Origin: a virus
Length of the DNA: 64,000 nt
IMG/VR virus record: IMGVR_UViG_3300031578_009495
Coordinates: 1 to 64,000 of that record
Direction: 5' to 3' (one strand)
Shown here: positions 47,036-56,739 of the stretch, piece after piece
Layout of the letters: each line of letters begins with the position of its first letter
How positions within the stretch are numbered: position 1 is the first letter of the stretch
Program-made: the position numbers and the translations under genes
Notes under the pieces: model-generated
The model's input: only the letters and a program-made list of their open reading frames with translations
Databases searched by the model: none
What the model was told of the DNA's origin: nothing

Positions 47036-48580
47036 ATGACAACATATTCTCACGATACTGATGATTTAACTGTAGCAATGACGGCTGATAATGCTCCGTC
47101 GCCTAATGTAACTAGCGCTAGTTCTAAGTTAGGTGCTGCTTATGCTGCGTGGAAAGCTTTTATTCACGATATTACAAGTGAATGGATTGCAAATGGTTCG
47201 CCTACTGGATGGTTAAAATTTGACTTCGGGGCAGGCAACACCAAGACTGTAGGTAAATATACCTTATCTGCAATATCGCCTATGGGCGGAAACGCTCCAA
47301 ATTGTCCTAAAACTTGGACATTTGAGGGCTCAAATAACGACGTAGATTGGGATATTTTAGATACACAAACTGATGTTCCTGTTTGGGCCGAGCAGGAAAT
47401 GCGGACATATTTCTTTAGCAATGCAACAGCATATCGTTATTATAGGATTAATGTTTCAGCGAGCCAAGGAGGAAATTATCTTACTATAGCCGAACTTGAA
47501 TTAATGGAATGGGCTGCTGCCGAAACAACAACTTTTATAGATTTACTTACCGAAATTAAAGCCTCGGAAACCGTTCTTTATGATCTGTTTTCTTCTATTA
47601 AGGCAGGATCGCTAACCATACAAGATTTAAACTGCTTTATAGATGCTCTTGGCCAATCTCTTACTGATCTAAAATCAGATATAGCAGCAGACTATCTAAC
47701 AGACTTTAAAAACTTATCAACAGAAATATCTGCAAATGCACAAGAAGTACTTGATCTACTTACTGAGATAAAGGCCAGTAACCAAACTTTAATTGATTTA
47801 GATGTTGAGGTTGTAGCAAAAGCCCAGCAGACAGTAAATCTACTTTCCGAAATAAAAGCAAGTAGTTACTTTTTTTACAATTTAAACACAAATATTGCGG
47901 CTGATACTGGTTATACCTATAGAAATTTATTAACAGAAATAAAAGCAGGGTGTTCTGCAAAATATAGTTTTACAACTGAATGGAATCCAAATAGATTTTT
48001 AAGTACCGAAATTGAAGCGAAAAAGCTACATGAGTTTAGCTTTAAGACTATGACAGGTGCTTCATATTCTGCAACCTCTCCGAAAATAGAACTACTTCCA
48101 AGTGCAGGGACTTACCCCCTCCGAACTCTCTTTCTCGATTATACTGTTCTGGGAACCGAAAACATATATCCGATGGAGCTACACTGGGCAAGAGGGTTGT
48201 ACGGTAAAGATGGGTTGAAGAATGCCAAAGTAAGAGCAGAGTATATAGATACTTCCTATCCAGGGGGTTGGGAAATTGTAACCGGAGACTGGCTATCTTG
48301 TTCCATAAACGGCGGTGATTATCAAACTGTGAATGCAACGCCATTAAACTTAGGAGAGATACTTTGTGATTCTCATTTAGATTTTGATTTAAAAGTGGTA
48401 TGTAGGGATTGTGTTTTATCTCGGGGACTTGTGTTTTTTAAGCTTATATTCACTGGGGATTTTCAAGAATCTATATATGGAGATTCGATTGTCTATGGGG
48501 ATGGGAGTAAATACCATGTTGGCATTTACGATGATTATGAGTCTAATCCATTTGTATGCAGAATTTACATTGTCGAATAA
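47036..48580 (+). CDS. Fibre protein with discoidin-like (F5/8C) carbohydrate-binding domain
   Basis: 514 residues. Residues 1-160 show an F5/8 type C pattern: AYAAWKAFIHDITSEWIANGSPTGWLKFDFGAGNTKTVGKYTLSA, PKTWTFEGSNNDVDWDILDTQTDVPVW, AYRYYRINVSASQGGNYLTIAELELME. Then about twelve 14-residue 'DLLTEIKASxxTxxDL' repeats (165-330) and a C-terminal beta domain. It likely binds host surface sugars via the discoidin domain, with the repeats as a stalk. Confidence 0.75.
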   Translation: MTTYSHDTDDLTVAMTADNAPSPNVTSASSKLGAAYAAWKAFIHDITSEWIANGSPTGWLKFDFGAGNTKTVGKYTLSAISPMGGNAPNCPKTWTFEGSNNDVDWDILDTQTDVPVWAEQEMRTYFFSNATAYRYYRINVSASQGGNYLTIAELELMEWAAAETTTFIDLLTEIKASETVLYDLFSSIKAGSLTIQDLNCFIDALGQSLTDLKSDIAADYLTDFKNLSTEISANAQEVLDLLTEIKASNQTLIDLDVEVVAKAQQTVNLLSEIKASSYFFYNLNTNIAADTGYTYRNLLTEIKAGCSAKYSFTTEWNPNRFLSTEIEAKKLHEFSFKTMTGASYSATSPKIELLPSAGTYPLRTLFLDYTVLGTENIYPMELHWARGLYGKDGLKNAKVRAEYIDTSYPGGWEIVTGDWLSCSINGGDYQTVNATPLNLGEILCDSHLDFDLKVVCRDCVLSRGLVFFKLIFTGDFQESIYGDSIVYGDGSKYHVGIYDDYESNPFVCRIYIVE

Positions 48581-48595
48581 GCGAAAGGTTTAATT

Positions 48596-49354
48596 ATGCC
48601 GATTTATGATTTAACATCTGACATATCCGCAATTTCCTGGAACATAGGTAACCTTAAGGTAGATAAAAGAACCACCTACAGTTTTATAAACCCGGAGAAT
48701 AAGAAAGTACCGGAGACTTACCCTTTCAGTATTCTGCTTGAGGAGAAGCCCTATTCGGTAGCTGGGGTTTCTATAGCTGGCTTTACTGAAATATTAGTTC
48801 AGCCGACTGCTGGCCTTACCTTTTATGTGGATTATGAGGATTCAACAATCTACTTTGACTCTAGCGATGCTAGTAAATTAATTGAAATTTACTATATGGG
48901 CATGGGATCAGTGGTAAGTGCCAGCAATATAAACAAATTCTCTACTTTCCTGACTTCCGTGCGAGACTTCCTCTTATCCTTCAGTATAGAAGAAACCGAC
49001 CCGGTAAGTACCAATGTTGGTATGACCGGAGGCTATTTAAACAAAAGCACGTCTTTAGCATTAATTTCCGATAAAATCCTAAAATTTGGCCCAGCTCAGG
49101 AATACGTAACTATAGCGATGACTGCGTTCTACTGGAAGAAGTTATTAATCTCTGTAAATACTGTGACCGAAGCAATTATAGTAACCGAAGGAACACAAGC
49201 AGCGACCCAAGCATTAGCAGCTATCCCTGCGGTGCCAGCCTCCTGCAATCCGATTGCAATTCTATCAGTTCAAGATGACGGATCCGCGGGCGCAGGTACA
49301 ATAAAAACAATCGCTTCTGCATATATTCAGGACGTAAGGATTTTAATCAAATGA
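48596..49354 (+). CDS. Tail fibre/baseplate protein, paralogue 1
   Basis: 252 residues; opens with MPIYDLTSDISAISWNI, a single copy of the fibre repeat. Core AGFTEILVQPTAGLTFYVDYEDSTIYFDSSDASKLIEIYYMGMGSVV aligns with the next protein. Beta-rich structural protein. Confidence 0.6.
   Translation: MPIYDLTSDISAISWNIGNLKVDKRTTYSFINPENKKVPETYPFSILLEEKPYSVAGVSIAGFTEILVQPTAGLTFYVDYEDSTIYFDSSDASKLIEIYYMGMGSVVSASNINKFSTFLTSVRDFLLSFSIEETDPVSTNVGMTGGYLNKSTSLALISDKILKFGPAQEYVTIAMTAFYWKKLLISVNTVTEAIIVTEGTQAATQALAAIPAVPASCNPIAILSVQDDGSAGAGTIKTIASAYIQDVRILIK
49244..49258. repeat. Perfect palindrome TGCAATCCGATTGCA inside a coding sequence (site 6)
   Basis: All 15 bases equal sites 1 and 3 but it lies in the gene at 48596 (codons for CNPIA). 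It is the only perfect intragenic copy. Confidence 0.5.
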
Positions 49355-50052
49355 CAACCTTATCAGATACTAAATATCCTGCGCGCATTACGCCGGTTCT
49401 GATAACCGACGAAGACCACACCATTTCGACAGGAGTCCCATATGCCATTACATTAAAGGAAAAGCCAAGCGAAGACCATGCAATCACCATATCAGGGTAT
49501 ACCGAAGTCACGTCTATCCCTACCTCGGCAACAAACTTTTACGTTGATTTTGCCCGGTCAATTATTTATTTCCATTCAAGCAAAGCGGGGACTCAGGTGC
49601 TTGTAAGCTATTGGGGAACAGGCTCGCCCATAATAGCAGACGATGTAAACAGATTTGCTTCATTGCTTGATAATTTAAAATCAGCCCTATTTGCTTTCAG
49701 AGTAGAAGCACTATCCGGATGCAGGGTTAGAATATATGGCGGAAGGTTTATTTCCGGTACCACGGTATATGAAAAAAAAGAACTGTTTATGAACTTTGGC
49801 GTGAATGGTAATTTCCAGATAAATTTTAATTTTACTGGATTTTTTAAAAAATTGTTGATAGGGATAAATTTAGATACTAACCTCGTAGATATTGTTGAAG
49901 GAGATGAGGCACCTAAGTACGATGCAACCGTGATACCGTCTTTTACATCCATATTTAAGCCGGTTGCGATAGTGACGGTAGAGGAAAGTGGTGGGTCTGT
50001 GGCGGATATAACTCAATCTGATATAATTGTGATTAGGAATTCTTTTATTTAA
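49351..50052 (+). CDS. Tail fibre/baseplate protein, paralogue 2
   Basis: 233 residues, ATGA overlap with paralogue 1. ISGYTEVTSIPTSATNFYVDFARSIIYFHSSKAGTQVLVSYWGTGSPI and GFFKKLLIGINLDTNLVDIVEGDEAP match the earlier protein at corresponding positions, so the pair arose by duplication. Confidence 0.6.
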   Translation: MTTLSDTKYPARITPVLITDEDHTISTGVPYAITLKEKPSEDHAITISGYTEVTSIPTSATNFYVDFARSIIYFHSSKAGTQVLVSYWGTGSPIIADDVNRFASLLDNLKSALFAFRVEALSGCRVRIYGGRFISGTTVYEKKELFMNFGVNGNFQINFNFTGFFKKLLIGINLDTNLVDIVEGDEAPKYDATVIPSFTSIFKPVAIVTVEESGGSVADITQSDIIVIRNSFI

Positions 50053-50062
50053 TGGAGAAATT

Positions 50063-50797
50063 GTGCAAGACATAGATATTTCTATAATTTGTTCTATCTG
50101 GAATAGGCCAAAGTTTCTTATCGACGCATTACAAAGTATAGTCGATCAAGACTATGAAGGTAAAACCCAGGTAATCCTTTGTGACGATGGTTTGCTTGAT
50201 GAAACGACAAAAGTAATTGAACATTATCAATCCAAGTTTGACCAATTTGATGTAATTAGAGAAAGCCCGGAACCAGAGGAACGAATAAAAACATCACGCC
50301 TGGCAATTATGATCAACAAAGCACTTCCTTTATGTGTAGGAAAATATATAAGCTATCTTCCCGATGATGACCTTTATAAGCCTGAAAGAAACAGACTTAT
50401 GATAGAATTTCTTGATAAAAAACCGGATGTCTTCTTTGCGTATCACTGGATAAAAATGATTACAATATCGCAAGATAAAGCTGTTGTCGGAGATACCGTT
50501 GACCTTTGCGATCCATGGGATGAGGCCACGAAGTACTGGATTAAGAATATATACAACAGAATAGATCATTCCACTATATTTCACAGAAACCTATTTGCAG
50601 ACAATATCCTTTGGAATGAAAGCTCTGAATACAAGCGCTGCCAAGACTGGGGTTTTATTAAACGAATTATAGAAAAAGACTTAAAAATTGATTGCTTGGA
50701 AAAACACCTGGCAATAGGAAGAAAGATATCTGGGCAGTCGCTTAACAGGGATGGGGATCAAATGATTGCAAATATGATAGCAAGGGGGCATGGATGA
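50063..50797 (+). CDS. Glycosyltransferase family 2
   Basis: GTG start after ATGGAGAAATT. 244 residues with ISIICSIWNRPKFLIDALQSIVDQDY, VILCDDGLLDETT and ISYLPDDDLYKPER (DxD). It lies with the next GT inside the fibre gene cluster, suggesting modification of fibre or surface glycans. Overlaps the next gene by 4 nt. Confidence 0.85.
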   Translation: MQDIDISIICSIWNRPKFLIDALQSIVDQDYEGKTQVILCDDGLLDETTKVIEHYQSKFDQFDVIRESPEPEERIKTSRLAIMINKALPLCVGKYISYLPDDDLYKPERNRLMIEFLDKKPDVFFAYHWIKMITISQDKAVVGDTVDLCDPWDEATKYWIKNIYNRIDHSTIFHRNLFADNILWNESSEYKRCQDWGFIKRIIEKDLKIDCLEKHLAIGRKISGQSLNRDGDQMIANMIARGHG

Positions 50798-51801
50798 CAG
50801 CAGCAAGAAAAAAAAGAATATATTATGTGAGTCCGAATAGTGGTGGTATATCGTATTACAGATGCACGATGCCGGCATATTATCTTAATCGGGCAGGACT
50901 CGCGGAAACCGCTGTTGATTTTGGTAGATTTCAAAAAGAATTCGTGGATTGGGCTGATGTGATAGTTGTACAAAGGGTGCTTGGCAAAGGAATCCAGCAC
51001 CTAATTCATTATTGCCACATGCGAGGTAAGAAGGTTGTTTTTGAAATAGACGATAATGTTTGGCAGTTTCCAGATAGTCCGGAATACCAGGACGCCCAGG
51101 CAAAGGATGTTCCAGCCCAAACAACCGACATAATAGATCGCTGTGATGCCGTAACTGTTTCGACACAGGCCATTGCCAACGAAATAGAGAAGACCTCTAA
51201 AACACCTGTAACAGTTATTCCTAATGCCCTTGATTTCGAGCAATGGAAACAACTTGATATAAGGCATGAACATTTTCTTGTTGGCTGGGCCGGTGGCCAC
51301 TATCATGTACAGGATCTTGAAATGATTGTACCGGGATTAAAAAAGATCATTGAACAAAACCAAAAGACTACGCTTGTCTTTCTTGGATGCTGCCCGATGC
51401 AATTATTAATTGATCATCCGGATAAAGTATTTATGCAGGAATTTGTAAGCGTAGAAATGTTTCCAAAGACCATGTCTGTAATGAAATTTGATATAGGGCT
51501 GGCACCGCTTTATGAAACCGAATTTGCAAAATCACGATCAAATATCAGATTATTGCAATATAGTGCATTGCAAATTCCATCAGTGGTCAGTTATTATGGG
51601 GAATATGGCAAGGCTATTGATGATGGGTTTCCGGCGGTTTCTGTCACGAAAGATGGAAGTTGGGCAGAGGCTGTACAGTGGTATATTGATAATCCAGAAC
51701 AAAGGATAGAAATAGGAAAAAAGGCTAAAGAATATGTGGCTGAACGATATGATATTAAAAATAATGTTCGTAATTGGAACGATGTATATAACTATTTGTA
51801 A
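50794..51801 (+). CDS. Glycosyltransferase, GT-B fold (GT4-like)
   Basis: 335 residues. N-terminal IYYVSPNSGGISYYRCTMPAYYLNRAG, middle KVVFEIDDNVWQFP and VTVSTQAIANEIEKT, C-terminal VGWAGGHYHVQDLEMIVPGLKKII and FDIGLAPLYETEFAKSRSNIRLLQYSALQIPSVVSYYGEYGKAI (donor-binding E/K region), as in GT4 family enzymes. Confidence 0.85.
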   Translation: MTAARKKRIYYVSPNSGGISYYRCTMPAYYLNRAGLAETAVDFGRFQKEFVDWADVIVVQRVLGKGIQHLIHYCHMRGKKVVFEIDDNVWQFPDSPEYQDAQAKDVPAQTTDIIDRCDAVTVSTQAIANEIEKTSKTPVTVIPNALDFEQWKQLDIRHEHFLVGWAGGHYHVQDLEMIVPGLKKIIEQNQKTTLVFLGCCPMQLLIDHPDKVFMQEFVSVEMFPKTMSVMKFDIGLAPLYETEFAKSRSNIRLLQYSALQIPSVVSYYGEYGKAIDDGFPAVSVTKDGSWAEAVQWYIDNPEQRIEIGKKAKEYVAERYDIKNNVRNWNDVYNYL

Positions 51802-51818
51802 TAAAGGAGAATTGGGCC

Positions 51819-54245
51819 ATGCCGACATATAGAAACGATTGTGATGAAATTTTAGTCATTCACGGTGAAACATTCCAGCCAGGTGAAGATCAAGCCATTG
51901 GATGGTACATAACAAATCCGTGCTTAACCTTAGTGTCTGATGACCCACCGGCTGCTTTTTTTGGTAAAAATAATATGTTTGCAACATCTGCGCCTACTGT
52001 TAATGATGACTTGGGAGGCGGATATAATGTTGGAAGTATGTGGATTGATCGCACCGCAGATAAAGTCTATACTTGCGTTGATGAAACAATAGGTGCTGCT
52101 GTATGGGAACAAACTGGCGGAACTGGAGCAGACGACCAAACTGCCGCTGAAGTACCATTCACTCCCGCTGGCGATATAGTCGAAACAGATACCCAGGGGG
52201 CAGTAGTTGGGGTTGACGCAAGAAAAATTCCCCACGCAGATTTTACCGCAGCAGACGAAGTGATGGTGGGAACGGGGGCAGGAACTCATGGTCAAGTAAC
52301 TCTTGGCGCAAGTCAATTTCTCGCCAAGAAAGCAGCAGGGGCAGTTACAAATATAACAGCGGCTGAAGCTCGTACAATTTTAAACGTTGAAGATGGGGCT
52401 GAGGCGAATAATATTAGTGATGTTGATGCAACAGATTTGACAGATGGTGGAGACACGACACTCCATGATCACGATGGGATAAGTGAAAATACAGCGGCAA
52501 GGCATACTCAAGGAACAGATATAGCATTAGGAGCTGTTGCTGCTAAAAATCCGCCTATTGATGCTGACAAAGCATTGTATCGAGATAGTACGGTTACTGA
52601 TGCTTTGGTAACTTCAACATGGACGCAAATAAAAGCCTTTCTGAAGACTTATTTCGATTCTTTATATTCTGCAATATCACACAAAGACACTCATGATCCG
52701 GAAGATGGTGGAGATAAACTTGATACAGCAACTGCTTCAGAAATAGCGGGTGTTCAGGCGGCAGCAGTAGGTACTTCACATTCTCTTGCCCGAGCAGATC
52801 ATGTACATGCTATAAATCATGGTATTACAGACAATCACTTATTGACTGTTGACCAGGCAGACGCAGCTGATGACGAGTATGCAAGGTTTACAACTAGTGG
52901 TATTGAAAGTAGGAGTGTTGCAGAGACTAAGACCGATATGGGATATATGACTGACCTTGTCGATGATACTACCCCTCAACTCGGTGGTGATTTGGATGCA
53001 CAGGGTAACTACGCAGTAGGATTACAGAACATCCCTGACCTTGCGGCGAAGGGGCCTGGTTTTTGGTTTGATGGGGTGAATGATTATATAGATTATGGAA
53101 ATAAGCCAAATTTAGCTTTTGAAAGTAATCAGGCATTATCTATGGTGGCAATATTAAAGCTAAATCCTGGCGCTCTTAAGACTACGGGAGACATTATTTC
53201 TAAAGGAAACCAGAATACCCCATATCAAGGTTATGCTATTAGTGTTACTATTGCAGGGAATTTAACGGTAGCATTAATTAACACTGTCGATACGAATAAT
53301 TTAAGAACACAGTCATTAAGAGCAATAAATGACGGCATGCATCATTGTGTTGGTGTAACATATAATGGTAGTTTAGATTCTACTGGAGTGAGTATGTATA
53401 TTGATGGAGACTTAACGCCTCAAACCGTATTGTTCAATAACCTGTCAGGGAGTCTACTGACAGCATTTCCTTTCAATGTAGGTGCACGCAATAGTGTGGA
53501 AAAATACAGTTATGGTTCAGGAGCTATATATAAATGTTTACTTTTTAATTTAGTTCTGACTGAAACTGAAGTAAAAGCCTTTTCATCCGGTGCTCCGGTG
53601 CCGTTCAAATATATTGGGGCCTCACAAACAGCCCTAACAAGCGGTACTCTGATTGTAGGCAAACAATACATCATAGACACATTTGTTGCAGGGGATAATT
53701 TTGTTAATGTGGGTGGTACAAACGTTACTGGTAATACTTTTGTTGCAACCGGTATAACCCCTACAACCTGGACAAATTCAAGTTCATTGAGGCGAATAGG
53801 CGCAGTCCTCCAACTTGAGAATGACTCTATTATGAACGGTCAGTGGTTGAATAAGAACCCAAATTTACCATTAGTTTCTGGAACAGTAAACGGAGCATTA
53901 ACTACCAACTTACCAACAAATCATAAAGAGCAGTTTATTCAATTAGTGAACATGACGGATGATACAGCTTGGCTTTCAGTAGTGCCGGCAAACTATATTT
54001 TAAATTATATTGTCTTTGAGGGAACAAACGCAAACGCTTGTATTGTAGATTTAGGAACAACCACTGGAAATTCTGATGTTTTTTCTCAACAAACAATAGT
54101 GGCAAATGGATTTACGACCGTAGTCCTGAATAAATTTTTTAGCAAAACCACTGCGCAGAGCTTGTACCTTTCAGATGACGGAGTAGGGGTATGGAACGGA
54201 GCTAGCGTGTTAGCTACTTTGTATATGTCAAAAATTAGAGGATAA
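51819..54245 (+). CDS. Receptor-binding tail fibre with LamG-like lectin domain
   Basis: 808 residues. N-terminal 130 residues contain a virion attachment-like portion (DRTADKVYTCVDETIGAAVWEQTGG is common in tail fibres), followed by collagen-free repeats (HKDTHDPEDGGDKLDTATASEIAGV, LARADHVHAINHGITDN) and a LGGDLDAQGNYAVG motif. Residues 405-595 form a concanavalin-like LamG domain (FWFDGVNDYIDYGNK...DGMHHCVGVTYNGSLDSTGVSMYIDGD...LFNLVLTETEVKAF). A last domain ends in a beta-rich tip. Probable main adhesin. Confidence 0.85.
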   Translation: MPTYRNDCDEILVIHGETFQPGEDQAIGWYITNPCLTLVSDDPPAAFFGKNNMFATSAPTVNDDLGGGYNVGSMWIDRTADKVYTCVDETIGAAVWEQTGGTGADDQTAAEVPFTPAGDIVETDTQGAVVGVDARKIPHADFTAADEVMVGTGAGTHGQVTLGASQFLAKKAAGAVTNITAAEARTILNVEDGAEANNISDVDATDLTDGGDTTLHDHDGISENTAARHTQGTDIALGAVAAKNPPIDADKALYRDSTVTDALVTSTWTQIKAFLKTYFDSLYSAISHKDTHDPEDGGDKLDTATASEIAGVQAAAVGTSHSLARADHVHAINHGITDNHLLTVDQADAADDEYARFTTSGIESRSVAETKTDMGYMTDLVDDTTPQLGGDLDAQGNYAVGLQNIPDLAAKGPGFWFDGVNDYIDYGNKPNLAFESNQALSMVAILKLNPGALKTTGDIISKGNQNTPYQGYAISVTIAGNLTVALINTVDTNNLRTQSLRAINDGMHHCVGVTYNGSLDSTGVSMYIDGDLTPQTVLFNNLSGSLLTAFPFNVGARNSVEKYSYGSGAIYKCLLFNLVLTETEVKAFSSGAPVPFKYIGASQTALTSGTLIVGKQYIIDTFVAGDNFVNVGGTNVTGNTFVATGITPTTWTNSSSLRRIGAVLQLENDSIMNGQWLNKNPNLPLVSGTVNGALTTNLPTNHKEQFIQLVNMTDDTAWLSVVPANYILNYIVFEGTNANACIVDLGTTTGNSDVFSQQTIVANGFTTVVLNKFFSKTTAQSLYLSDDGVGVWNGASVLATLYMSKIRG

Positions 54246-54247
54246 TT

Positions 54248-54865
54248 ATGGTTAAAATAAATGCACCTTATGGAAGATTGACAGTAATAAAAGATGCTGG
54301 ACGAACATCATATGGACGTAGACAATTTGAATGTTTATGTTCATGTGGCAATACCATTATAGCTGAGTCATCAAATATAGAACGAGGTCATACTTCAAGT
54401 TGTGGATGTCTTAGAGACGAACTACAATTTAAACACGGCATGTCACAATCAAAAGAGTTTATGATTTGGGCTTCTATGCGTGCCAGATGCAATAATAAAA
54501 ATAGTCAAAATTATAAGTTTTACGGGGCACGTGGTATTAAGGTTTGCGGGCGATGGGATAAATCTTTTAAAGCATTTTATGAAGACATGGGTTCTAAGCC
54601 TGATGGGCATTCAATTAATAGAGTAAATAATGATGGAAATTACGAACCTTCAAATTGTGAGTGGTCAACTGCAAAAAATCAAATGAATAATATGCAAGGG
54701 AATCATAATATAACATTTAAGGGTATTACGAAAACCCTTACTGAATGGTCTGAAAAATTTGGCTTAAAATCTCCAACAGTAAGGCGAAGATTAAAAAAAG
54801 GATGGTCGGTAGCAAACGCTTTAACTATGCCATTGCGTCCAGGGAGGGCTTTAAAAAATGCCTGA
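54248..54865 (+). CDS. HNH-like free-standing endonuclease
   Basis: 205 residues. N-terminal zinc-like CLCSCGN...CGCLRDE; central INRVNNDGNYEPSNCEWSTAKNQMNN (the 'DRIdNdGnYepxNCrWa' box of phage HNH/His-Me finger endonucleases) with upstream MWASMRARCNNKNSQNYKFYGARGIKVCGRWDKSFKAFYEDMG; C-terminal helix-turn-helix (TEWSEKFGLKSPTVRRRLKKGWS). Inserted between the fibre gene and its downstream partner with 2-nt and overlapping junctions. Confidence 0.7.
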   Translation: MVKINAPYGRLTVIKDAGRTSYGRRQFECLCSCGNTIIAESSNIERGHTSSCGCLRDELQFKHGMSQSKEFMIWASMRARCNNKNSQNYKFYGARGIKVCGRWDKSFKAFYEDMGSKPDGHSINRVNNDGNYEPSNCEWSTAKNQMNNMQGNHNITFKGITKTLTEWSEKFGLKSPTVRRRLKKGWSVANALTMPLRPGRALKNA

Positions 54866-55142
54866 AAAAGAACAAGCAACTTCAACAGTAGAAAAGCCGG
54901 TCAAAGCAGGCTATAAAGTCCTGACAAAACCAGTTTCAAAAGTGGAAATCAAAGCAAGATTAACTGATGTGAATAATACACCATATTATGTGTATGACTT
55001 ATTCAATGAAAATGGTATTTGCATGGCTTTGAATAGATATGTTCTTACTGATAATAGAGCAGAACAGCCATTTAGTGCACTTACACAAGAAGAGGAGAAT
55101 ATCCTTAATCCACCATATATAGCACCGGAGGAGACGATATAA
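54858..55142 (+). CDS. Hypothetical fibre-associated protein, 94 aa
   Basis: Overlaps the endonuclease end by 8 nt and the next gene by 1 nt. VEIKARLTDVNNTPYYVYDLFNENGICMALNRYVLTD is beta-rich; C-terminus acidic and Pro-rich. Possibly a fibre assembly partner. Confidence 0.45.
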   Translation: MPEKEQATSTVEKPVKAGYKVLTKPVSKVEIKARLTDVNNTPYYVYDLFNENGICMALNRYVLTDNRAEQPFSALTQEEENILNPPYIAPEETI

Positions 55143-55753
55143 TGTCATTCGTGAATGGGATATTTGACTGGGTAACTACTAAGAAATTGTGGTTACTTAG
55201 TGAAACACTTGAAGGCACACTTAAACCTGGAATGATTGAGTATAGTGATGGCAAATTCTATCTCACATCAGCAAATAGGCGTGTGATATCCCGTGCAAGT
55301 GATTCACTTATAATACCTGTTACAGTAGCAGATACAACAGACGAAACAACCGTATGGACTGGCATACTGGCAGCGAATACACTCTTGCCATACAAGGTAT
55401 TAAGAGTAACCGCAAGTGGTAAATTCAGCACTGCAAATGCAAACGATAAGCTGACAATTCGGTTGAAGTTGGATAGTACGGTATTGCTTGAACTGGAATC
55501 CACAGCAGGTGTAGTATCTGATGCTCCTGGCCATATGAGTGCTTACGGAACAGTTAGGACGATAGGAGTTTCAGGAACTATCGCATCACACGGTGAATTG
55601 GCATTAGCTGCGAAATCCACACATGCTAATACTAGCAGCACAGTAGTGAACACAACAGCAGCAAATAATCTGGTCATAACTGCACAATGGAGCAATGCTT
55701 TGGCTGGTAACACATTCACATTCGACCAAGGATTCTTGGAAGTGATGAATTAA
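55142..55753 (+). CDS. Structural (fibre/tail tip) protein, 203 aa
   Basis: Beta-rich, Thr/Ala/Ser-rich: FDWVTTKKLWLLSETLEGTLKPGMIEYSDGKFYLTSANRR then ANTLLPYKVLRVTASGKFSTANANDKLTIRLKLDSTVLLELESTAG. Looks like a jelly-roll-type tip or decoration protein. Function by composition only. Confidence 0.5.
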   Translation: MSFVNGIFDWVTTKKLWLLSETLEGTLKPGMIEYSDGKFYLTSANRRVISRASDSLIIPVTVADTTDETTVWTGILAANTLLPYKVLRVTASGKFSTANANDKLTIRLKLDSTVLLELESTAGVVSDAPGHMSAYGTVRTIGVSGTIASHGELALAAKSTHANTSSTVVNTTAANNLVITAQWSNALAGNTFTFDQGFLEVMN

Positions 55754-55773
55754 GACAGAACCACGGAGATATC

Positions 55774-55863
55774 ATGGCAAGACAATTCAGAAGAAGCGAT
55801 GATGATGATTTGAGGCTGTTGGATGTTTTAGACGAGCGCATAGAAAACATGAGCAGGTTATAA
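55774..55863 (+). CDS. Very small charged protein, 29 aa
   Basis: ATG after CACGGAGATATC. Sequence MARQFRRSDDDDLRLLDVLDERIENMSRL, an amphipathic helix. The strong ribosome site supports it as real; role unknown. Confidence 0.45.
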   Translation: MARQFRRSDDDDLRLLDVLDERIENMSRL

Positions 55864-55867
55864 TATT

Positions 55868-56158
55868 TTGAAATTTACATTAGAAAAAATTGATCTATCA
55901 AAGATTAAAGACCTTTATTTTTTGCGTGGGTACCAATGCGATGATGAAGCTTATTGTGTTAGCGCAATATTAAGGGTAAACCACAAAAACGAATTGGATG
56001 CATCATTATTGCATTCAAATAAGTTATTGAGTGTCTCAGACGCAAAAAACTTAATAAAATATCTTAAAAACATGGGCATGAAAGTAACGGCTGAAGTACT
56101 AAAAACGGATTTCGATAGGTTTTATTCGAAGAATTCATTTAAAAAGATTAGTTTTTAG
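55868..56158 (+). CDS. Hypothetical protein, 96 aa, TTG start
   Basis: MKFTLEKIDLSKIKDLYFLRGYQCDDEAYCVSAIL... with KLLSVSDAKNLIKYLKNMGMKV near 50-72. Small alpha/beta protein, no family. It lies between the fibre genes and the lysis genes. Confidence 0.4.
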   Translation: MKFTLEKIDLSKIKDLYFLRGYQCDDEAYCVSAILRVNHKNELDASLLHSNKLLSVSDAKNLIKYLKNMGMKVTAEVLKTDFDRFYSKNSFKKISF

Positions 56159-56166
56159 GGGATATT

Positions 56167-56508
56167 GTGGAGACTATTAACGTAATTGACTGGAAGATGG
56201 TAACGGCAATAGCAACCCTTTTGGTAATACAGGGTAGTATTCTCCTTGCCGCTGCGAAATCTATTTTTATTACAAGAAGAGGGCTGTATGACCAACAAGG
56301 GATTACAAATTTTGTAACGAGGATTGAATGTGAAAAGCATAAGGCTGAAATAGCAGCACAAAGAGTTGAGTTAGATAGGAGAAAAGATTTGACAACTCGT
56401 ATGATGTGTGTAAAAATGGACGAATTAAAAAAAGAAATGTTTGAAATAATAAAAAAATTAGACGTTTATATTGCGAGCCAAAAACATGAAAAACATGACC
56501 GTACGTGA
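56167..56508 (+). CDS. Single-pass membrane protein with coiled coil (lysis region)
   Basis: GTG start after AGGGGATATT. TM segment near 10-32 (MVTAIATLLVIQGSILLAAAKSIFI), then a charged coiled coil (CEKHKAEIAAQRVELDRRKDLTTRMMCVKMDELKKEMFEIIKKLD). This is the plan of i-spanins or holin partners. A lipoprotein (possible o-spanin) follows 370 nt downstream. Overlaps the next start. Confidence 0.5.
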   Translation: METINVIDWKMVTAIATLLVIQGSILLAAAKSIFITRRGLYDQQGITNFVTRIECEKHKAEIAAQRVELDRRKDLTTRMMCVKMDELKKEMFEIIKKLDVYIASQKHEKHDRT

Positions 56509-56689
56509 ACTTAAAGAAAAACTTGAAAACGTCCCTGATGATGCTGTAGTGTATTATCAGCGGATTGAGGATCACTACTTCGATTGCGGCTGGAAAACTA
56601 CCGAGATTGAAACAAGCGACTACATAAAAGCGTTTACCGCAAAATACCATGAAGATAGTAATGCTTTTGTCGTGAATGCGCATTATTGA
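56486..56689 (+). CDS. Hypothetical protein, about 67 aa
   Basis: ATG 56486 or 56495. MTVRELKEKLENVPDDAVVYYQRIEDHYFDC is a frequent small-phage-protein pattern (helix followed by strand, 'LxxxPxDAxVy'). Function unknown. Confidence 0.5.
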   Translation: MKNMTVRELKEKLENVPDDAVVYYQRIEDHYFDCGWKTTEIETSDYIKAFTAKYHEDSNAFVVNAHY

Positions 56690-56739
56690 AGTGCTCACGT
56701 TGGGATCGCTTCAACTAAGTGAGCGGCGAAATAGAGAGC

